Source: Sulfuricella denitrificans
GTDB taxonomy: Bacteria > Pseudomonadota > Gammaproteobacteria > Burkholderiales > Sulfuricellaceae
Assembly (NCBI GenBank): GCA_002632355.1
Contig: NSJJ01000004.1
Span: forward strand, 124,001 to 188,000
Reading direction: 5' to 3'
DNA length: 64,000 bases
Shown in pieces: positions 30,554 through 39,928 of this stretch. Each line of letters begins with the position of its first letter. The stretch's first letter is position 1. Both the position numbers and the translations under genes were made by a program. A model generated the notes under the pieces. The model was not told the DNA's origin and did not search any database. It worked only from the letters and a program-made list of their open reading frames with translations.

Positions 30554-32125
30554 ATGACCCTCCAAGAAGAAATCCAGCGCCGCCGCACCTTCGCCATCAT
30601 CTCCCACCCCGACGCAGGTAAAACCACGCTGACCGAAAAAATGCTGTGGTTCGGTGGCGCGATCCAGATGGCGGGTGCTGTGCGGGCGCGCAAGGCCGAT
30701 CGCCATGCCACCAGCGACTGGATGGAACTGGAGAAGCAGCGCGGAATTTCGGTGACCTCTTCGGTCATGCAATTTCCCTACCGCGAATGCATGATCAACC
30801 TGCTTGACACCCCCGGCCACGAGGACTTTTCCGAGGATACCTACCGCACCCTGACGGCAGTGGATTCGGCGGTCATGGTGATCGACTCGGTCAACGGGGT
30901 GGAAGCACAGACCATCAAGCTGCTCAATGTCTGCCGCCTGCGCGATACGCCCATCATTACCTTCATCAACAAGCTCGACCGCGAAGGCAAGGAACCCATC
31001 GAGCTGCTGGATGAAATCGAGTCGGTACTGCAGATCCAGTGTGCCCCCATGACCTGGCCGATCGGCATGGGCAAGCGTTTCCGCGGCACCTATCATCTCT
31101 ACAACGACACCGTCTCAGTATTCGACCCCAAGGCCGAGAAAGGCACGGCAGAAATCATACAGGGGCTGGACAATCCGCGCCTCGACGAACTGATCGGCGA
31201 CCAGGCTGATGAACTGCGCATCGATATCGAACTGGTTCGCGGCGCTTCGCATACCTTTGACCGCGAGGCTTACCTGAGCGGCAAGCAGTCACCGGTGTTT
31301 TTCGGCTCGGCCATGAACAACTTCGGCGTTCAGTCCCTGCTCGATGCCATTGTCGAACTCTCCCCTGCACCATTGCATCGCCCGGCTCGAACACGCAGCG
31401 TCGAGCCCGACGAACCAAAATTTTCCGGCTTCGTATTCAAGATCCAGGCCAACATGGACCCCAAGCACCGCGACCGTATCGCCTTCATCCGCATCTGCTC
31501 CGGTCGCTTCGACCGGGGCATGAAAATCAAGCAGGTATCGAGCGGCAAGCAGGTCACCGTGGGCAATGCCATCACCTTCATGGCACAGGACAGAAACGCT
31601 GCTGATGAGGCCTTTGCCGGCGATATCATCGGCGTCCCCAATCACGGCACCATCAGGCTGGGAGACACATTCACTGAAGGCGAGGACCTCAAGTTCACGG
31701 GGATTCCCTCTTTCGCGCCCGAAATTTTTCGACGCGCGCAAATCAGGAATCCTTTGAAAACGAAGCAATTGCAGAAGGGATTGCAACAACTCGCGGAAGA
31801 AGGGGCCACACAACTCTTTCGCCCCATCAACTCCAATGATCTGGTGCTCGGTGCGGTCGGCATGCTGCAGTTCGACGTGGTCGCGCATCGTTTGCAATAC
31901 GAATATGGTGTGGATGTCCAGTTCGAACACTTCGATGTTGCCACGGCACGCTGGTTACGTGGCAGCGATCTGGAACTGAAAAAACTGGTGGATAAGCACG
32001 GCTTCAATGTCGCCCTTGACGGCGCCAACGAGTATGTCTACCTGGCGCCCAACCGGGTCAATCTGAATCTGGCTCAGGAGCGTTTTCCGGAAATCAAATT
32101 TCTGGAAACACGGGAAATCGCTTAG
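30554..32125 (+). CDS. prfC: Peptide chain release factor 3
   Basis: 523 residues. G-domain motifs [29 protein letters not shown] and NKLDRE are in place, followed by domain II ([25 protein letters not shown]) and the RF3 C-terminal domain. RF3 is a GTPase that recycles RF1/RF2 from the ribosome after peptide release. It follows kup by 64 bp and has its own likely promoter. Confidence 0.97.
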   Translation: MTLQEEIQRRRTFAIISHPDAGKTTLTEKMLWFGGAIQMAGAVRARKADRHATSDWMELEKQRGISVTSSVMQFPYRECMINLLDTPGHEDFSEDTYRTLTAVDSAVMVIDSVNGVEAQTIKLLNVCRLRDTPIITFINKLDREGKEPIELLDEIESVLQIQCAPMTWPIGMGKRFRGTYHLYNDTVSVFDPKAEKGTAEIIQGLDNPRLDELIGDQADELRIDIELVRGASHTFDREAYLSGKQSPVFFGSAMNNFGVQSLLDAIVELSPAPLHRPARTRSVEPDEPKFSGFVFKIQANMDPKHRDRIAFIRICSGRFDRGMKIKQVSSGKQVTVGNAITFMAQDRNAADEAFAGDIIGVPNHGTIRLGDTFTEGEDLKFTGIPSFAPEIFRRAQIRNPLKTKQLQKGLQQLAEEGATQLFRPINSNDLVLGAVGMLQFDVVAHRLQYEYGVDVQFEHFDVATARWLRGSDLELKKLVDKHGFNVALDGANEYVYLAPNRVNLNLAQERFPEIKFLETREIA

Positions 32126-32179
32126 AAAACAGGTGTTCAGAACCGGATTTTCAGTTTCCTGCCCCATGCAATAAAAATA

Positions 32180-32203
32180 CCGGCTGCGAAAATCGGAAGC
32201 CGG
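32180..32203. terminator. Possible terminator between prfC and the TusE/DsrC-like gene
   Basis: CCGGCT and AGCCGG pair over a 12-nt loop, with an A-rich stretch on one side and CTTTA on the other. It lies between two converging genes. The stem is short, so this is tentative. Confidence 0.35.
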
Positions 32204-32286
32204 CTTTATCTGTTCAACAACACCTTTCCGGATTCGCATGAGCGCCCGCTCCGGCACCCTGCGTTCCGGCACATCTCAATTCAATT

Positions 32287-32637
32287 CTAGTGCTCGCCCT
32301 TGGTCCGGAGCAAGCCTGCCATGCGGTTGCCCTGTTTCTGCGGCCCGCCTTTTGGGAAGATTGCGTGCAGGTAGTGGTTGTTCCCCCGCTCTTTTCCCCA
32401 TGCTTCGGAAAAGTGCTTGATCATATTTCGTACCTGAGCCTGGACCGAATGCTCATGGTAATACTCCCGCAAATAGCGAATCACATCCCAATGTTCCTGA
32501 GTCAACTCAAGTTCTTCCTGCCTGGCCAGGGCGATTGCATAGTCCTCCGACCATTCGTCGAGATTCTTGATGTAGCCTTCCGAATCCGTCTCGATTTCAC
32601 TGCCATTAACGAGCAGATGTCTGGTATGAAACCCCAT
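32287..32637 (-). CDS. TusE/DsrC-family protein lacking all cysteines
   Basis: 116 residues. The fold signature is clear: the N-terminal INGSEIETDSEGYI-like strand, LDEWSEDYAIALARQE, LTQEHWDVIRYLREYYHEH and the C-terminal arm FPKGGPQKQGNRMAGL. TusE and DsrC pass sulfur on a penultimate cysteine (DsrC has a second one about ten residues earlier). Here the C-terminus reads GEH where GCV is expected, and the protein has no cysteine at all, so it cannot carry persulfide. It may be a regulatory or binding homologue. An AGGAG site 8 bp before the ATG at 32637 sets the start. The gene is downstream of narI and a cytochrome c on the same strand. Confidence 0.85.
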   Translation of the reverse strand: MGFHTRHLLVNGSEIETDSEGYIKNLDEWSEDYAIALARQEELELTQEHWDVIRYLREYYHEHSVQAQVRNMIKHFSEAWGKERGNNHYLHAIFPKGGPQKQGNRMAGLLRTKGEH

Positions 32638-32763
32638 ATGATTCACTCCTTACTGATTTAGTACAAAATAAAATCCGCAAAACACTCCAAAACAGCCGAC
32701 ACGAGGGTGGGGTGAAGCCGTGGCGTAATTCACCTTTTTCAGATTCAGGTAAATAAAAACGCA

Positions 32764-33183
32764 TTATTTCAGTGACAAAATATAGCGGGTCAGTATTCTT
32801 TTTTTCTCATCACCAAGGTCCGGATATCCAGGCATCGCTATTTTCCCCCAAACTCCGCTGCCGCCATTGGTAATCTTGTTCATGATTTTGTCTTCAGCTG
32901 AAGCATCCTTGCGGTAGACCGCGGCAACATCCTTCCACGCAGGGCCAAGAAGCTTCTTTTCGATGGAATGACAGGCAAAACAGCCGATATCCTTCGCAAG
33001 TGCTGTAAATTCTTCGCGGGAAACAACTGGGTTTGCCGAATTGTCCGCAGATGCTTGTATCGCGATCGGAACCGCGACTACAGGCGCCTTGGGCTGCTGC
33101 CTGGACTCCCCGGGCTGACAACCGTACAGCAGGCCAAATAAGGGCACAATAAAACTTGTCAGCACGATCCTTTGTGTCTGCAT
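32764..33183 (-). CDS. Small class I cytochrome c, probable lipoprotein
   Basis: 139 residues. An N-terminal hydrophobic leader ends at Cys22 (LLYGC, an imperfect lipobox), followed by a Pro/Ala-rich spacer. The cytochrome domain has the haem-attachment site CFACH (68-72), GPAWKDVAAVY and the likely distal ligand Met117 in IAMPGYP, as in cytochromes c551/c5. It should carry electrons in the periplasm. It is encoded 108 bp after narI on the same strand; its electron partner is unknown, because NarGHI itself takes electrons from quinol. Confidence 0.88.
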   Translation of the reverse strand: MQTQRIVLTSFIVPLFGLLYGCQPGESRQQPKAPVVAVPIAIQASADNSANPVVSREEFTALAKDIGCFACHSIEKKLLGPAWKDVAAVYRKDASAEDKIMNKITNGGSGVWGKIAMPGYPDLGDEKKRILTRYILSLK

Positions 33184-33203
33184 CTTTTCTCTTCGCCAAC
33201 ATC

Positions 33204-33225
33204 AAGGTAACAGTGCACTGACCTT
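33204..33225. repeat. Interrupted palindrome upstream of the cytochrome c gene
   Basis: AAGGT-AA-CAGTG / CACTG-ACCTT reads as an inverted repeat around the perfect 10-bp palindrome CAGTGCACTG (33211-33220), with two unpaired bases on one arm. It lies about 20-40 bp before the cytochrome c start codon, in the gap after narI. Confidence 0.3.
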
Positions 33226-33291
33226 TCATCAGGGATGACAGGACAGCGCACCGAATACTATCAACGCAACCGGAAACTCAACAGCAACCGG

Positions 33292-34005
33292 TTAGCGGCT
33301 CTGGTACTTCAATTTCTTGCTACGCACGATCTGGTAGGAACGTGCCAGGTAACCGAACGGCGCACTCCAGACATGAACCAGACGGGTAAACGGGAAAATC
33401 AGGAATACCGTCATGCCGAAGAACACGTGCAGCTTGAAGATGGTATCAACGCCTTCCAGATAAGCTGGATTCGGGTACAGGTACATAATGCTCTGAATCC
33501 ACTCAGCCATCGCTGTCACCACGCGCGGGTCACCATGGCCTGCATGGCCGATGGACACAGGAATGGTGGTCAGTCCCAGAATCAGCGTAGCCATAATCCA
33601 GCCAAGAACGAACTTGTCGGATGCACGGCTGGTGACGGAAACGCGCCGGTTGCTGAAACGCCTGATGAGGAGATTGCCGCCGCCGATCAGGGCCATAACT
33701 CCAAAAAAAGACCCGAGAACAATCGCCATATACTGGTGCTGGATGTCGCCCATCACCATCAGAAACACACTATGCGGCGTCAACAAGCCCAGGAAGTGCC
33801 CGCCGAAAATTGCAAGCACGCCAATGTGAAACAGGTTGCTGGCCCAACGCATTCCCGCCGTTGAGAGCAGCTGACTGGACGCGCTGGTCCAGCCGTACTG
33901 TTCACGATCAAAACGCAACCAACTGCCGATCACGAAAACGCTGAGGCAGACATAGGGATAAATGCCAAACAGCAAATTATTCCAGGTAAAAATATCTTCG
34001 TTCAT
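33292..34005 (-). CDS. narI: Respiratory nitrate reductase gamma subunit (cytochrome b)
   Basis: 237 residues with five membrane segments. The two b-type haems are expected on histidines in NLFHIGVLAIFGGH (helix 2) and KLHVFFGMTVFLIFPFTRLVH (helix 5), all present. NarI anchors NarGH to the inner membrane, oxidises quinol at the periplasmic side and passes electrons inwards. A strong AGGAGG site precedes the ATG. Last of the core nar genes; gap to narJ is 11 bp. Confidence 0.97.
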   Translation of the reverse strand: MNEDIFTWNNLLFGIYPYVCLSVFVIGSWLRFDREQYGWTSASSQLLSTAGMRWASNLFHIGVLAIFGGHFLGLLTPHSVFLMVMGDIQHQYMAIVLGSFFGVMALIGGGNLLIRRFSNRRVSVTSRASDKFVLGWIMATLILGLTTIPVSIGHAGHGDPRVVTAMAEWIQSIMYLYPNPAYLEGVDTIFKLHVFFGMTVFLIFPFTRLVHVWSAPFGYLARSYQIVRSKKLKYQSR

Positions 34006-34016
34006 TTTATTCCTCC

Positions 34017-34541
34017 TTAAGCAGCAATACAGGCAGGTGTAGCGCGGTTCTTGATGATGGAAACCAGAGGCGCGTAAGGACTGTTGGCCTTGGTGAGATT
34101 TTCAGCCAAGACCGTCAGAACCTTGCTGGCATCGGACAAAAATGCTCTCGCCTCTTCATCTTCCTGCAATGCAACAAATTCCAGGATCAGCGGCAGATAG
34201 TCAGGCAACTCGTTGGTCATCTGCTTCACGCCGTAATCCTTATACAATTCACTGAGGTCGATCAGTGCCGGGCCACGGTTCTTGTCGTTATCATCACCGA
34301 AGAAATGATGCGTCAAGTGCAGGCTATGTTCAGGCGTGAGATCGAATGTTTTCACGTAATCCTCCTGGATTTCGATCGGGTCACCCTTCTCAAGCCAGGC
34401 CACAAACTTCTTCACTTCGGCCCATTCCACCACATCGGTATCGACCGTCTCATCCAGCAATTTATTGATCGCCGGGAGATTGTCGAACAGTTCCTGATCC
34501 GGATACTCCAGCAAAGCCGATAGAATTTTGTAGATTTGCAT
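34017..34541 (-). CDS. narJ: Nitrate reductase assembly chaperone NarJ
   Basis: 174 residues, all helical in character. MQIYKILSALLEYPDQELF opens the family, and TPEHSLHLTHHFFGDDNDKNRGPAL is the conserved central segment. NarJ is a TorD-family chaperone that holds apo-NarG until the molybdenum cofactor is inserted; it is not part of the final enzyme. The start at 34541 has a GGAG site; longer frames upstream run into narH. Confidence 0.95.
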   Translation of the reverse strand: MQIYKILSALLEYPDQELFDNLPAINKLLDETVDTDVVEWAEVKKFVAWLEKGDPIEIQEDYVKTFDLTPEHSLHLTHHFFGDDNDKNRGPALIDLSELYKDYGVKQMTNELPDYLPLILEFVALQEDEEARAFLSDASKVLTVLAENLTKANSPYAPLVSIIKNRATPACIAA

Positions 34542-34551
34542 GATTTCTCCT

Positions 34552-36099
34552 TTATTCCTTGTCAGCAGATGGCGCCAGTTCGGCAGGTTCCATCGACTCC
34601 TTGCGGCGCCGCGGGAACATGGAAATCTTGCTGATACCGACTGCAGAGCTATTGCCGAAAGTAAAGCCGTTCTGACCCTGGAAGCCGTGCGCATCATCAA
34701 GACGCTCTTCTTCATGACCGGTCGGAATCACATAGCGGTCTTCGTAGTTGGCGATGGCCAGGTAACGGTACATTTCCTTGGCCTGATCTTCAGTGATACC
34801 CGCCGCATCCAGTGGCCGTGTATCAGCCACACCTTCAACATGCACCGAACGCTGGTAGCTGCGCATGGCGATGAGGCGGTTCAATGCGCTGACGATCGGT
34901 GCTTCCTTGCCAGCGGTAAGCAGGTTGGCCAGGTACTTGACCGGTGTACGCATCGTTCCGGCTTGTGGGATCGCACCATCTGGTCCGACGGGCAGGTTGC
35001 CCTGGTCGATCTGGGACTGCACCGGAGAAAGCGGTGGAACGTACCAGACCATCGGCAGAGTACGGAACTCGGGGTGCATCGGGAATGCAATTTTCCAGTC
35101 AATTGCCATCTTGTAGATCGGCGATTTCTGCGCTGCGATGATCCAGTCTTCGTTGATGCCTTCTGCACGGGCAGCAGCAATAACAGCTGGGTCATTCGGA
35201 TCGAGGAATATCTTGCATTGCGCTTCGTACAGATCCTGCTCGTTGCTGACGCTGGCCAGTTCTTCGATGCGGTCGGCATCGTACAGCATGATGCCGTTGT
35301 AGCGAATACGCCCAACGCAGGATTCGGAGCAAACCGTCGGCATGCCTGATTCAACACGTGGGTAGCAGGCGATACACTTCTCTGCCTTGCCGGATTCCCA
35401 GTTATAGTAGACCTTCTTGTAAGGGCATGCGCTCATGCAGAAACGCCATCCGCGGCACTTGTCCTGATCGACCAGCACGATGCCATCCTCTTCACGCTTG
35501 TAGAGCGAACCGGACGGGCAGGCCGCAACGCAGGCCGGGTTCAGGCAATGGTTGCAGATGCGTGGCAAATAAAGGTTAAAGGTGTTCTCGAACTGGCCAT
35601 ACATCTCTTTCTGGATGTTGTCCATATTCTTGTCCACGCTGCGCTTGGCATATTCGCCAGCCAGATCGTCTTCCCAGTTCGGGCCCCAGGTGATTTTCTC
35701 CATGGGGTCGCCTGTGATCATCGACAGAGGGCGCGCTGTCGGGGCCGCTTCAGACAACGGCGCATTCTGCAAACGCGCGTAGTTGTAGGTGAACGGCTCA
35801 TAGTAGTCATCGATTTCCGGAAGATCCGGGTTGGCGAAGATGTTCAGCAGTTTCGAGGTTCTTCCGCCTGACTTGAGCTCGAGTTTGCCGCCCGCCAGCT
35901 TCCAGCCACCTTTCCATTTTTCCTGGTTTTCCCATTGCTTGGGATAGCCGATACCGGGCTTGGATTCGACGTTATTGAACCAGACGTATTCCACGCCCTT
36001 GCGGTTGGTCCAGGTGTTTTTGCACGTTACCGAGCAGGTGTGGCAACCGATACACTTGTCCAGATTGAAGACAAACGCAAATTGTGCACGTATTTTCAT
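34552..36099 (-). CDS. narH: Respiratory nitrate reductase beta subunit
   Basis: 515 residues. Four cysteine groups bind iron-sulfur clusters: CIGCHTCSVTC near residue 16; CNHCLNPACVAACP and CRGWRFCMSACP near residues 180-220, and CIACYPRVESGMPTVCSESC near 245. The Trp in CRGW marks the site of the 3Fe-4S cluster, as known for NarH. The protein transfers electrons from NarI haem to NarG on the cytoplasmic side. An AGGAG site precedes the ATG. Confidence 0.97.
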   Translation of the reverse strand: MKIRAQFAFVFNLDKCIGCHTCSVTCKNTWTNRKGVEYVWFNNVESKPGIGYPKQWENQEKWKGGWKLAGGKLELKSGGRTSKLLNIFANPDLPEIDDYYEPFTYNYARLQNAPLSEAAPTARPLSMITGDPMEKITWGPNWEDDLAGEYAKRSVDKNMDNIQKEMYGQFENTFNLYLPRICNHCLNPACVAACPSGSLYKREEDGIVLVDQDKCRGWRFCMSACPYKKVYYNWESGKAEKCIACYPRVESGMPTVCSESCVGRIRYNGIMLYDADRIEELASVSNEQDLYEAQCKIFLDPNDPAVIAAARAEGINEDWIIAAQKSPIYKMAIDWKIAFPMHPEFRTLPMVWYVPPLSPVQSQIDQGNLPVGPDGAIPQAGTMRTPVKYLANLLTAGKEAPIVSALNRLIAMRSYQRSVHVEGVADTRPLDAAGITEDQAKEMYRYLAIANYEDRYVIPTGHEEERLDDAHGFQGQNGFTFGNSSAVGISKISMFPRRRKESMEPAELAPSADKE

Positions 36100-36133
36100 G
36101 GGTTTCTCCTAATTTATCCTGTTCACGCGACGA

Positions 36134-39100
36134 TCAACGCTTGCCGATACCGGGCGGGTTGAGCTGCGCTTCGCGTTCCGGAGTCAGCGGCCGTTCCAGC
36201 CAGTCGATGTCTTTGTCCGCCACCTTGCGCATGATGACCTCGGTGTCGCGGTTGCTACCCACCGTACCGTAATAGTTGAAGCTGTAGGCCAGCTGCACAT
36301 AGCCACCAATCATGTTGGTCGGCTTCATGACGACGCGCGTCACCGAGTTCAGAATGCCGCCGCGCTTGCCGGTGGCATTCGATCCGGGCACGTTCACAAT
36401 CTTCTCCTGCGCGTGGTACATCATGGCCACACCGCGTGAAATGCGCTGCGAAACGACTGCACGCGCCACCGTTGCGCCGTTGTGGTTGATCGCCTCGACC
36501 CAGTCGTTATCCTCGATACCGGCTGCCTTGGCATCGGCTTCTGAAATCCAGACGTAGGGGCCGCCACGAAACAGGGTCAGCATGCGCAGGTTGTCCTGGT
36601 AAGTTGAATGGATACCCCACTTGGAATGCGGTGTAATCCATTTCAGCTTGATGTGCTTCTCCGCCAGGATGCTCGGCGAGAGCTTGTCGAACGAATGCAT
36701 GTTCTGTGGTGGTTTATGCACACAGAAGCCTTCACCGAAGTCCAGCATCCATTCGTGATCCTGATAGAAATGGGCGCGTCCGGTCAGGGTGCGGAACGGA
36801 ATGTGCTCATGGATATTGGTGTAGCAAGAGGTGTAAGACACCGTCTCGGATTCAATACCTGACCAGGTTGGTGCGGTGATGATCTTGCGCGGCTGTACCT
36901 GGATGTCAGCGAACGTGATCTTGTCCTCGTGACGGGCCGAATACAGGTGATGGTGGTCGATACCCGTCTTCTTGGAAAGCGCGCTCCATGCTTTGTGAGC
37001 GACTTCACCACAGGTCTCCGGTGCCATGCGCAACACGGAATCGCACACCTTGATGTCTTCCTCGAGAGAAGGCATGCCAAAGGATACGCCTGGTACTTTT
37101 ACCGTACCGTTCATCACCTTCAACTGGTCATATTCCATCTCGGTATTCCAGTCGAGACCCTTGACGTTGTTGCCGATCTTGGTCATCAACGGGCCGATCG
37201 CGATGTACTTCTTGTAGGTGTCGGCAAAGTTGCGCTCAACCACCTTGAGCAGCGGCATGGTTTTGCCGGGAACCGGATCGCATTCGCCATTTTTCCAGTC
37301 CTTGACTTCGCCAAAGGGCTGGGCCATTTCGAACGGCGAATCGTGCTGCATCGGCAGAGCAACGATGTCCTTGCGGGTGCCGAGGTGCTTTTCGGCCAGT
37401 TTCGAGAAGGTCTCGGCCAGGCTCTTGAATATCTGCCAGTCGGACTTGGACTGCCAGCCGGGCGACACCGCTTCCGACAGCGGATGCATGAAGGGGTGCA
37501 TGTCGGTGGTGTTGAGGTCGTTCTTCTCATACCAGGTTGCGGTCGGCAGAACGATATCGGAGTACGCACCGGTGGAGTTCAGGCGGAAGTTGATATCGAC
37601 CATCAGGTCCAGCTTGCCGATCGGCGCCTCGTCGTGCCACTTGATCAGCTTGTTCACGCTGCCAGCGCCGGACTCCTGAAGCACGCCGTTCTGCGTCCCG
37701 AGCAGGTGCTTGAGAAAATACTCGTGTCCCTTGGATGAGGAGCCGATCAGGTTGGCGCGCCAGACGAACAGGTTGCGCGGCCAGTTGACCGGATTGTCCG
37801 GGTCGGCGAACGCCACATCCAGCGAACCGTCCTTGAGCTTGCCGATCACGTGCTGGGCGATGCCAGCCTCGTCGGTGGCACCGGATTTTTCGGCTTCGGA
37901 GACCAGGTCGAGCGGGTTGGTGTTCCAGTGTGGCGCAGACGGCAGCCAGCCCATGCGGACTGCGGCGACATTATAGTCGGCAATCGAGTAGCCCTTGTAT
38001 TTGCCCTTGCCGGCAGGCGAGGTGAGATCGTCGCCGCGCAGGGTTTCATAACGCCACTGGTCGGTGTGGAAATACCAGAAGGAGGTGGAATTCATGTGAC
38101 GTGGTGGACGCTGCCAGTCGAGAGCGAAAGCGATCGGTGCCCAGCCAGCTTGCGGACGCAGCTTTTCCTGACCCACATAGTGTGCCCAGCCACCGCCGGA
38201 CTGACCCACGCAACCGCAGATATGCAGCAGGTTCATCACACCGCGGTACATCATGTCGTTGTGGTACCAGTGGTTGATCGCGGCCCCCATGATCACCATG
38301 GACTTGCCGTGCGTCTTGGATGCGTTGTAGGCAAATTCGCGTCCGGTACGTTCGATATCCGCGGCTTTTACGCCGGTTACCTTTTCTGCCCAGGCGGGCG
38401 TATAGGCCACATTGGCATCTTTGTAATTCGTGGTGACGTTGCCGCCGCCCAGACCACGATCGATACCATACTGCGCTACTTGCATGTCAAAAACGGAAGC
38501 AACGAGGGCTTCTTCGCCATTGGCCAGCTTCAGCTTGCGAACAGGCACATTGCGGTACAGCAGATCGCCTTCGCCCGGCTCGAAGTGCGGAAAACCGACA
38601 GAAGCCACGGCATCCTTGCTGTCTATGCAAGACAGTTCAGCCGTTATTTCCTGCTGAGAAGCCGCATTCTTGGGCAACAAATTCCATTTGCCTTCCTCGC
38701 CCCAGCGGAAACCGATCGAACCGTTCGGCACCACGAAAGATTTGCTCTTCTCGTCAAATACAATCGTTTTCCAGTCAGGATTATTGGTCTCGCCCAAGGC
38801 GCCGTCCAGATCGGAGGCACGCAGGCAGCGGTCGGACACATAGCCATCGCCATGCTTGCGCAGCATCACCTGAATCGGCAGGTCTGTGTATTTGCGCGCA
38901 TATTCGGAAAAATAAGGATCCTGCTTGTCGATGTAAAATTCTTTCAGTGCCACGTGGCCCATTGCCAGGAAGGCAGCAGTATCGCTACCCGGATTGACCG
39001 GCATCCACAGGTCGGAAGCCTTGCAATACTCGGCATAATCGGGCGCCATCGAGATGACCTTCGCACCCTTGTAGCGCACTTCGGAAACGAAGTGGGCATC

Positions 39101-39889
39101 AGGGGTACGTGTGGTCGGCAAACTGGAGCCGCAGACGATGATATAAGTCGAGTTGTACCAGTCAGCAGATTCCGGCACGTCGGTCTGCTCGCCCCAGGTC
39201 TGTGGGGAAGCGGCAGGCAGGTCGCAATACCAGTCGTAGAAGGAACCGCAGGCACCGCCGATCAGGGACAGATAGCGCGCACCCGATGCGTAGGAAATCT
39301 GGGACATCGCAGGAATTGGCGAGAAGCCGAAAATGCGGTCAGGACCATATTTCTTGATGGTGTAGACGTTGGCTGCAGCAACGATTTCCTTGACCTCTTC
39401 CCAATTGGCGCGAACGAAGCCACCCAGGCCGCGCACGGCGGTGTATTGCTTGCGCTTGTTTTCGTCAGCCTGAATCGCGGCCCATGCTTCGACCGGGTCC
39501 TTGCCTGACTTGCGCTCGGCACGGTACAGATTGAGCAGGCGACCGCGAATCAGCGGGTACTTGATCCGCTGCGGGCTGTACAGATACCAGGAAAATGAGG
39601 CGCCACGCTGACAACCGCGCGGCTCATGGTCAGGCAAGTCTTCGCGGGTGCGCGGATAGTCAGTTTGCTGCATTTCAAAGGCAACCAGACCATTCTTGAC
39701 GAAAATCTTCCACGAACAACCGCCCGTGCAGTTTACGCCGTGCGTGGAACGAACCACCTTGTCGTGCGCCCAGCGATTGCGGTAGGCATCTTCCCACTGA
39801 CGATCTTCATTCGTGACGATGCCGTGGTTATTGGAGAAAGTCTCCTTGATCTTTTCAAAAAACTTAAGACGGTCGAGAAAATGACTCAT
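36134..39889 (-). CDS. narG: Respiratory nitrate reductase alpha subunit
   Basis: 1251 residues, full length. The N-terminal 4Fe-4S cluster (FS0) ligands are His50, Cys54, Cys58 and Cys93 (STHGVNCTGGC, RGCQRGA). GSFYDWYCDLPAASPQTWGEQTD and TRTPDAHFVSEVRYKG are conserved around the molybdenum bis-MGD cofactor. NarG reduces nitrate to nitrite in the cytoplasm as part of proton-motive anaerobic respiration. There is no twin-arginine leader of the exported type; MSHFLDRLKFF is the usual vestigial N-terminus. The gene is preceded by AGGAG. Confidence 0.98.
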   Translation of the reverse strand: MSHFLDRLKFFEKIKETFSNNHGIVTNEDRQWEDAYRNRWAHDKVVRSTHGVNCTGGCSWKIFVKNGLVAFEMQQTDYPRTREDLPDHEPRGCQRGASFSWYLYSPQRIKYPLIRGRLLNLYRAERKSGKDPVEAWAAIQADENKRKQYTAVRGLGGFVRANWEEVKEIVAAANVYTIKKYGPDRIFGFSPIPAMSQISYASGARYLSLIGGACGSFYDWYCDLPAASPQTWGEQTDVPESADWYNSTYIIVCGSSLPTTRTPDAHFVSEVRYKGAKVISMAPDYAEYCKASDLWMPVNPGSDTAAFLAMGHVALKEFYIDKQDPYFSEYARKYTDLPIQVMLRKHGDGYVSDRCLRASDLDGALGETNNPDWKTIVFDEKSKSFVVPNGSIGFRWGEEGKWNLLPKNAASQQEITAELSCIDSKDAVASVGFPHFEPGEGDLLYRNVPVRKLKLANGEEALVASVFDMQVAQYGIDRGLGGGNVTTNYKDANVAYTPAWAEKVTGVKAADIERTGREFAYNASKTHGKSMVIMGAAINHWYHNDMMYRGVMNLLHICGCVGQSGGGWAHYVGQEKLRPQAGWAPIAFALDWQRPPRHMNSTSFWYFHTDQWRYETLRGDDLTSPAGKGKYKGYSIADYNVAAVRMGWLPSAPHWNTNPLDLVSEAEKSGATDEAGIAQHVIGKLKDGSLDVAFADPDNPVNWPRNLFVWRANLIGSSSKGHEYFLKHLLGTQNGVLQESGAGSVNKLIKWHDEAPIGKLDLMVDINFRLNSTGAYSDIVLPTATWYEKNDLNTTDMHPFMHPLSEAVSPGWQSKSDWQIFKSLAETFSKLAEKHLGTRKDIVALPMQHDSPFEMAQPFGEVKDWKNGECDPVPGKTMPLLKVVERNFADTYKKYIAIGPLMTKIGNNVKGLDWNTEMEYDQLKVMNGTVKVPGVSFGMPSLEEDIKVCDSVLRMAPETCGEVAHKAWSALSKKTGIDHHHLYSARHEDKITFADIQVQPRKIITAPTWSGIESETVSYTSCYTNIHEHIPFRTLTGRAHFYQDHEWMLDFGEGFCVHKPPQNMHSFDKLSPSILAEKHIKLKWITPHSKWGIHSTYQDNLRMLTLFRGGPYVWISEADAKAAGIEDNDWVEAINHNGATVARAVVSQRISRGVAMMYHAQEKIVNVPGSNATGKRGGILNSVTRVVMKPTNMIGGYVQLAYSFNYYGTVGSNRDTEVIMRKVADKDIDWLERPLTPEREAQLNPPGIGKR

Positions 39890-39928
39890 GTTTTTTTGCT
39901 CCTGTTAATTTTTTCAAACAATCACGAA

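Noticed and set aside
37850-39508. Open frame of 552 codons on the plus strand
   Set aside because: Antisense shadow of narG, caused by GC-rich third positions.
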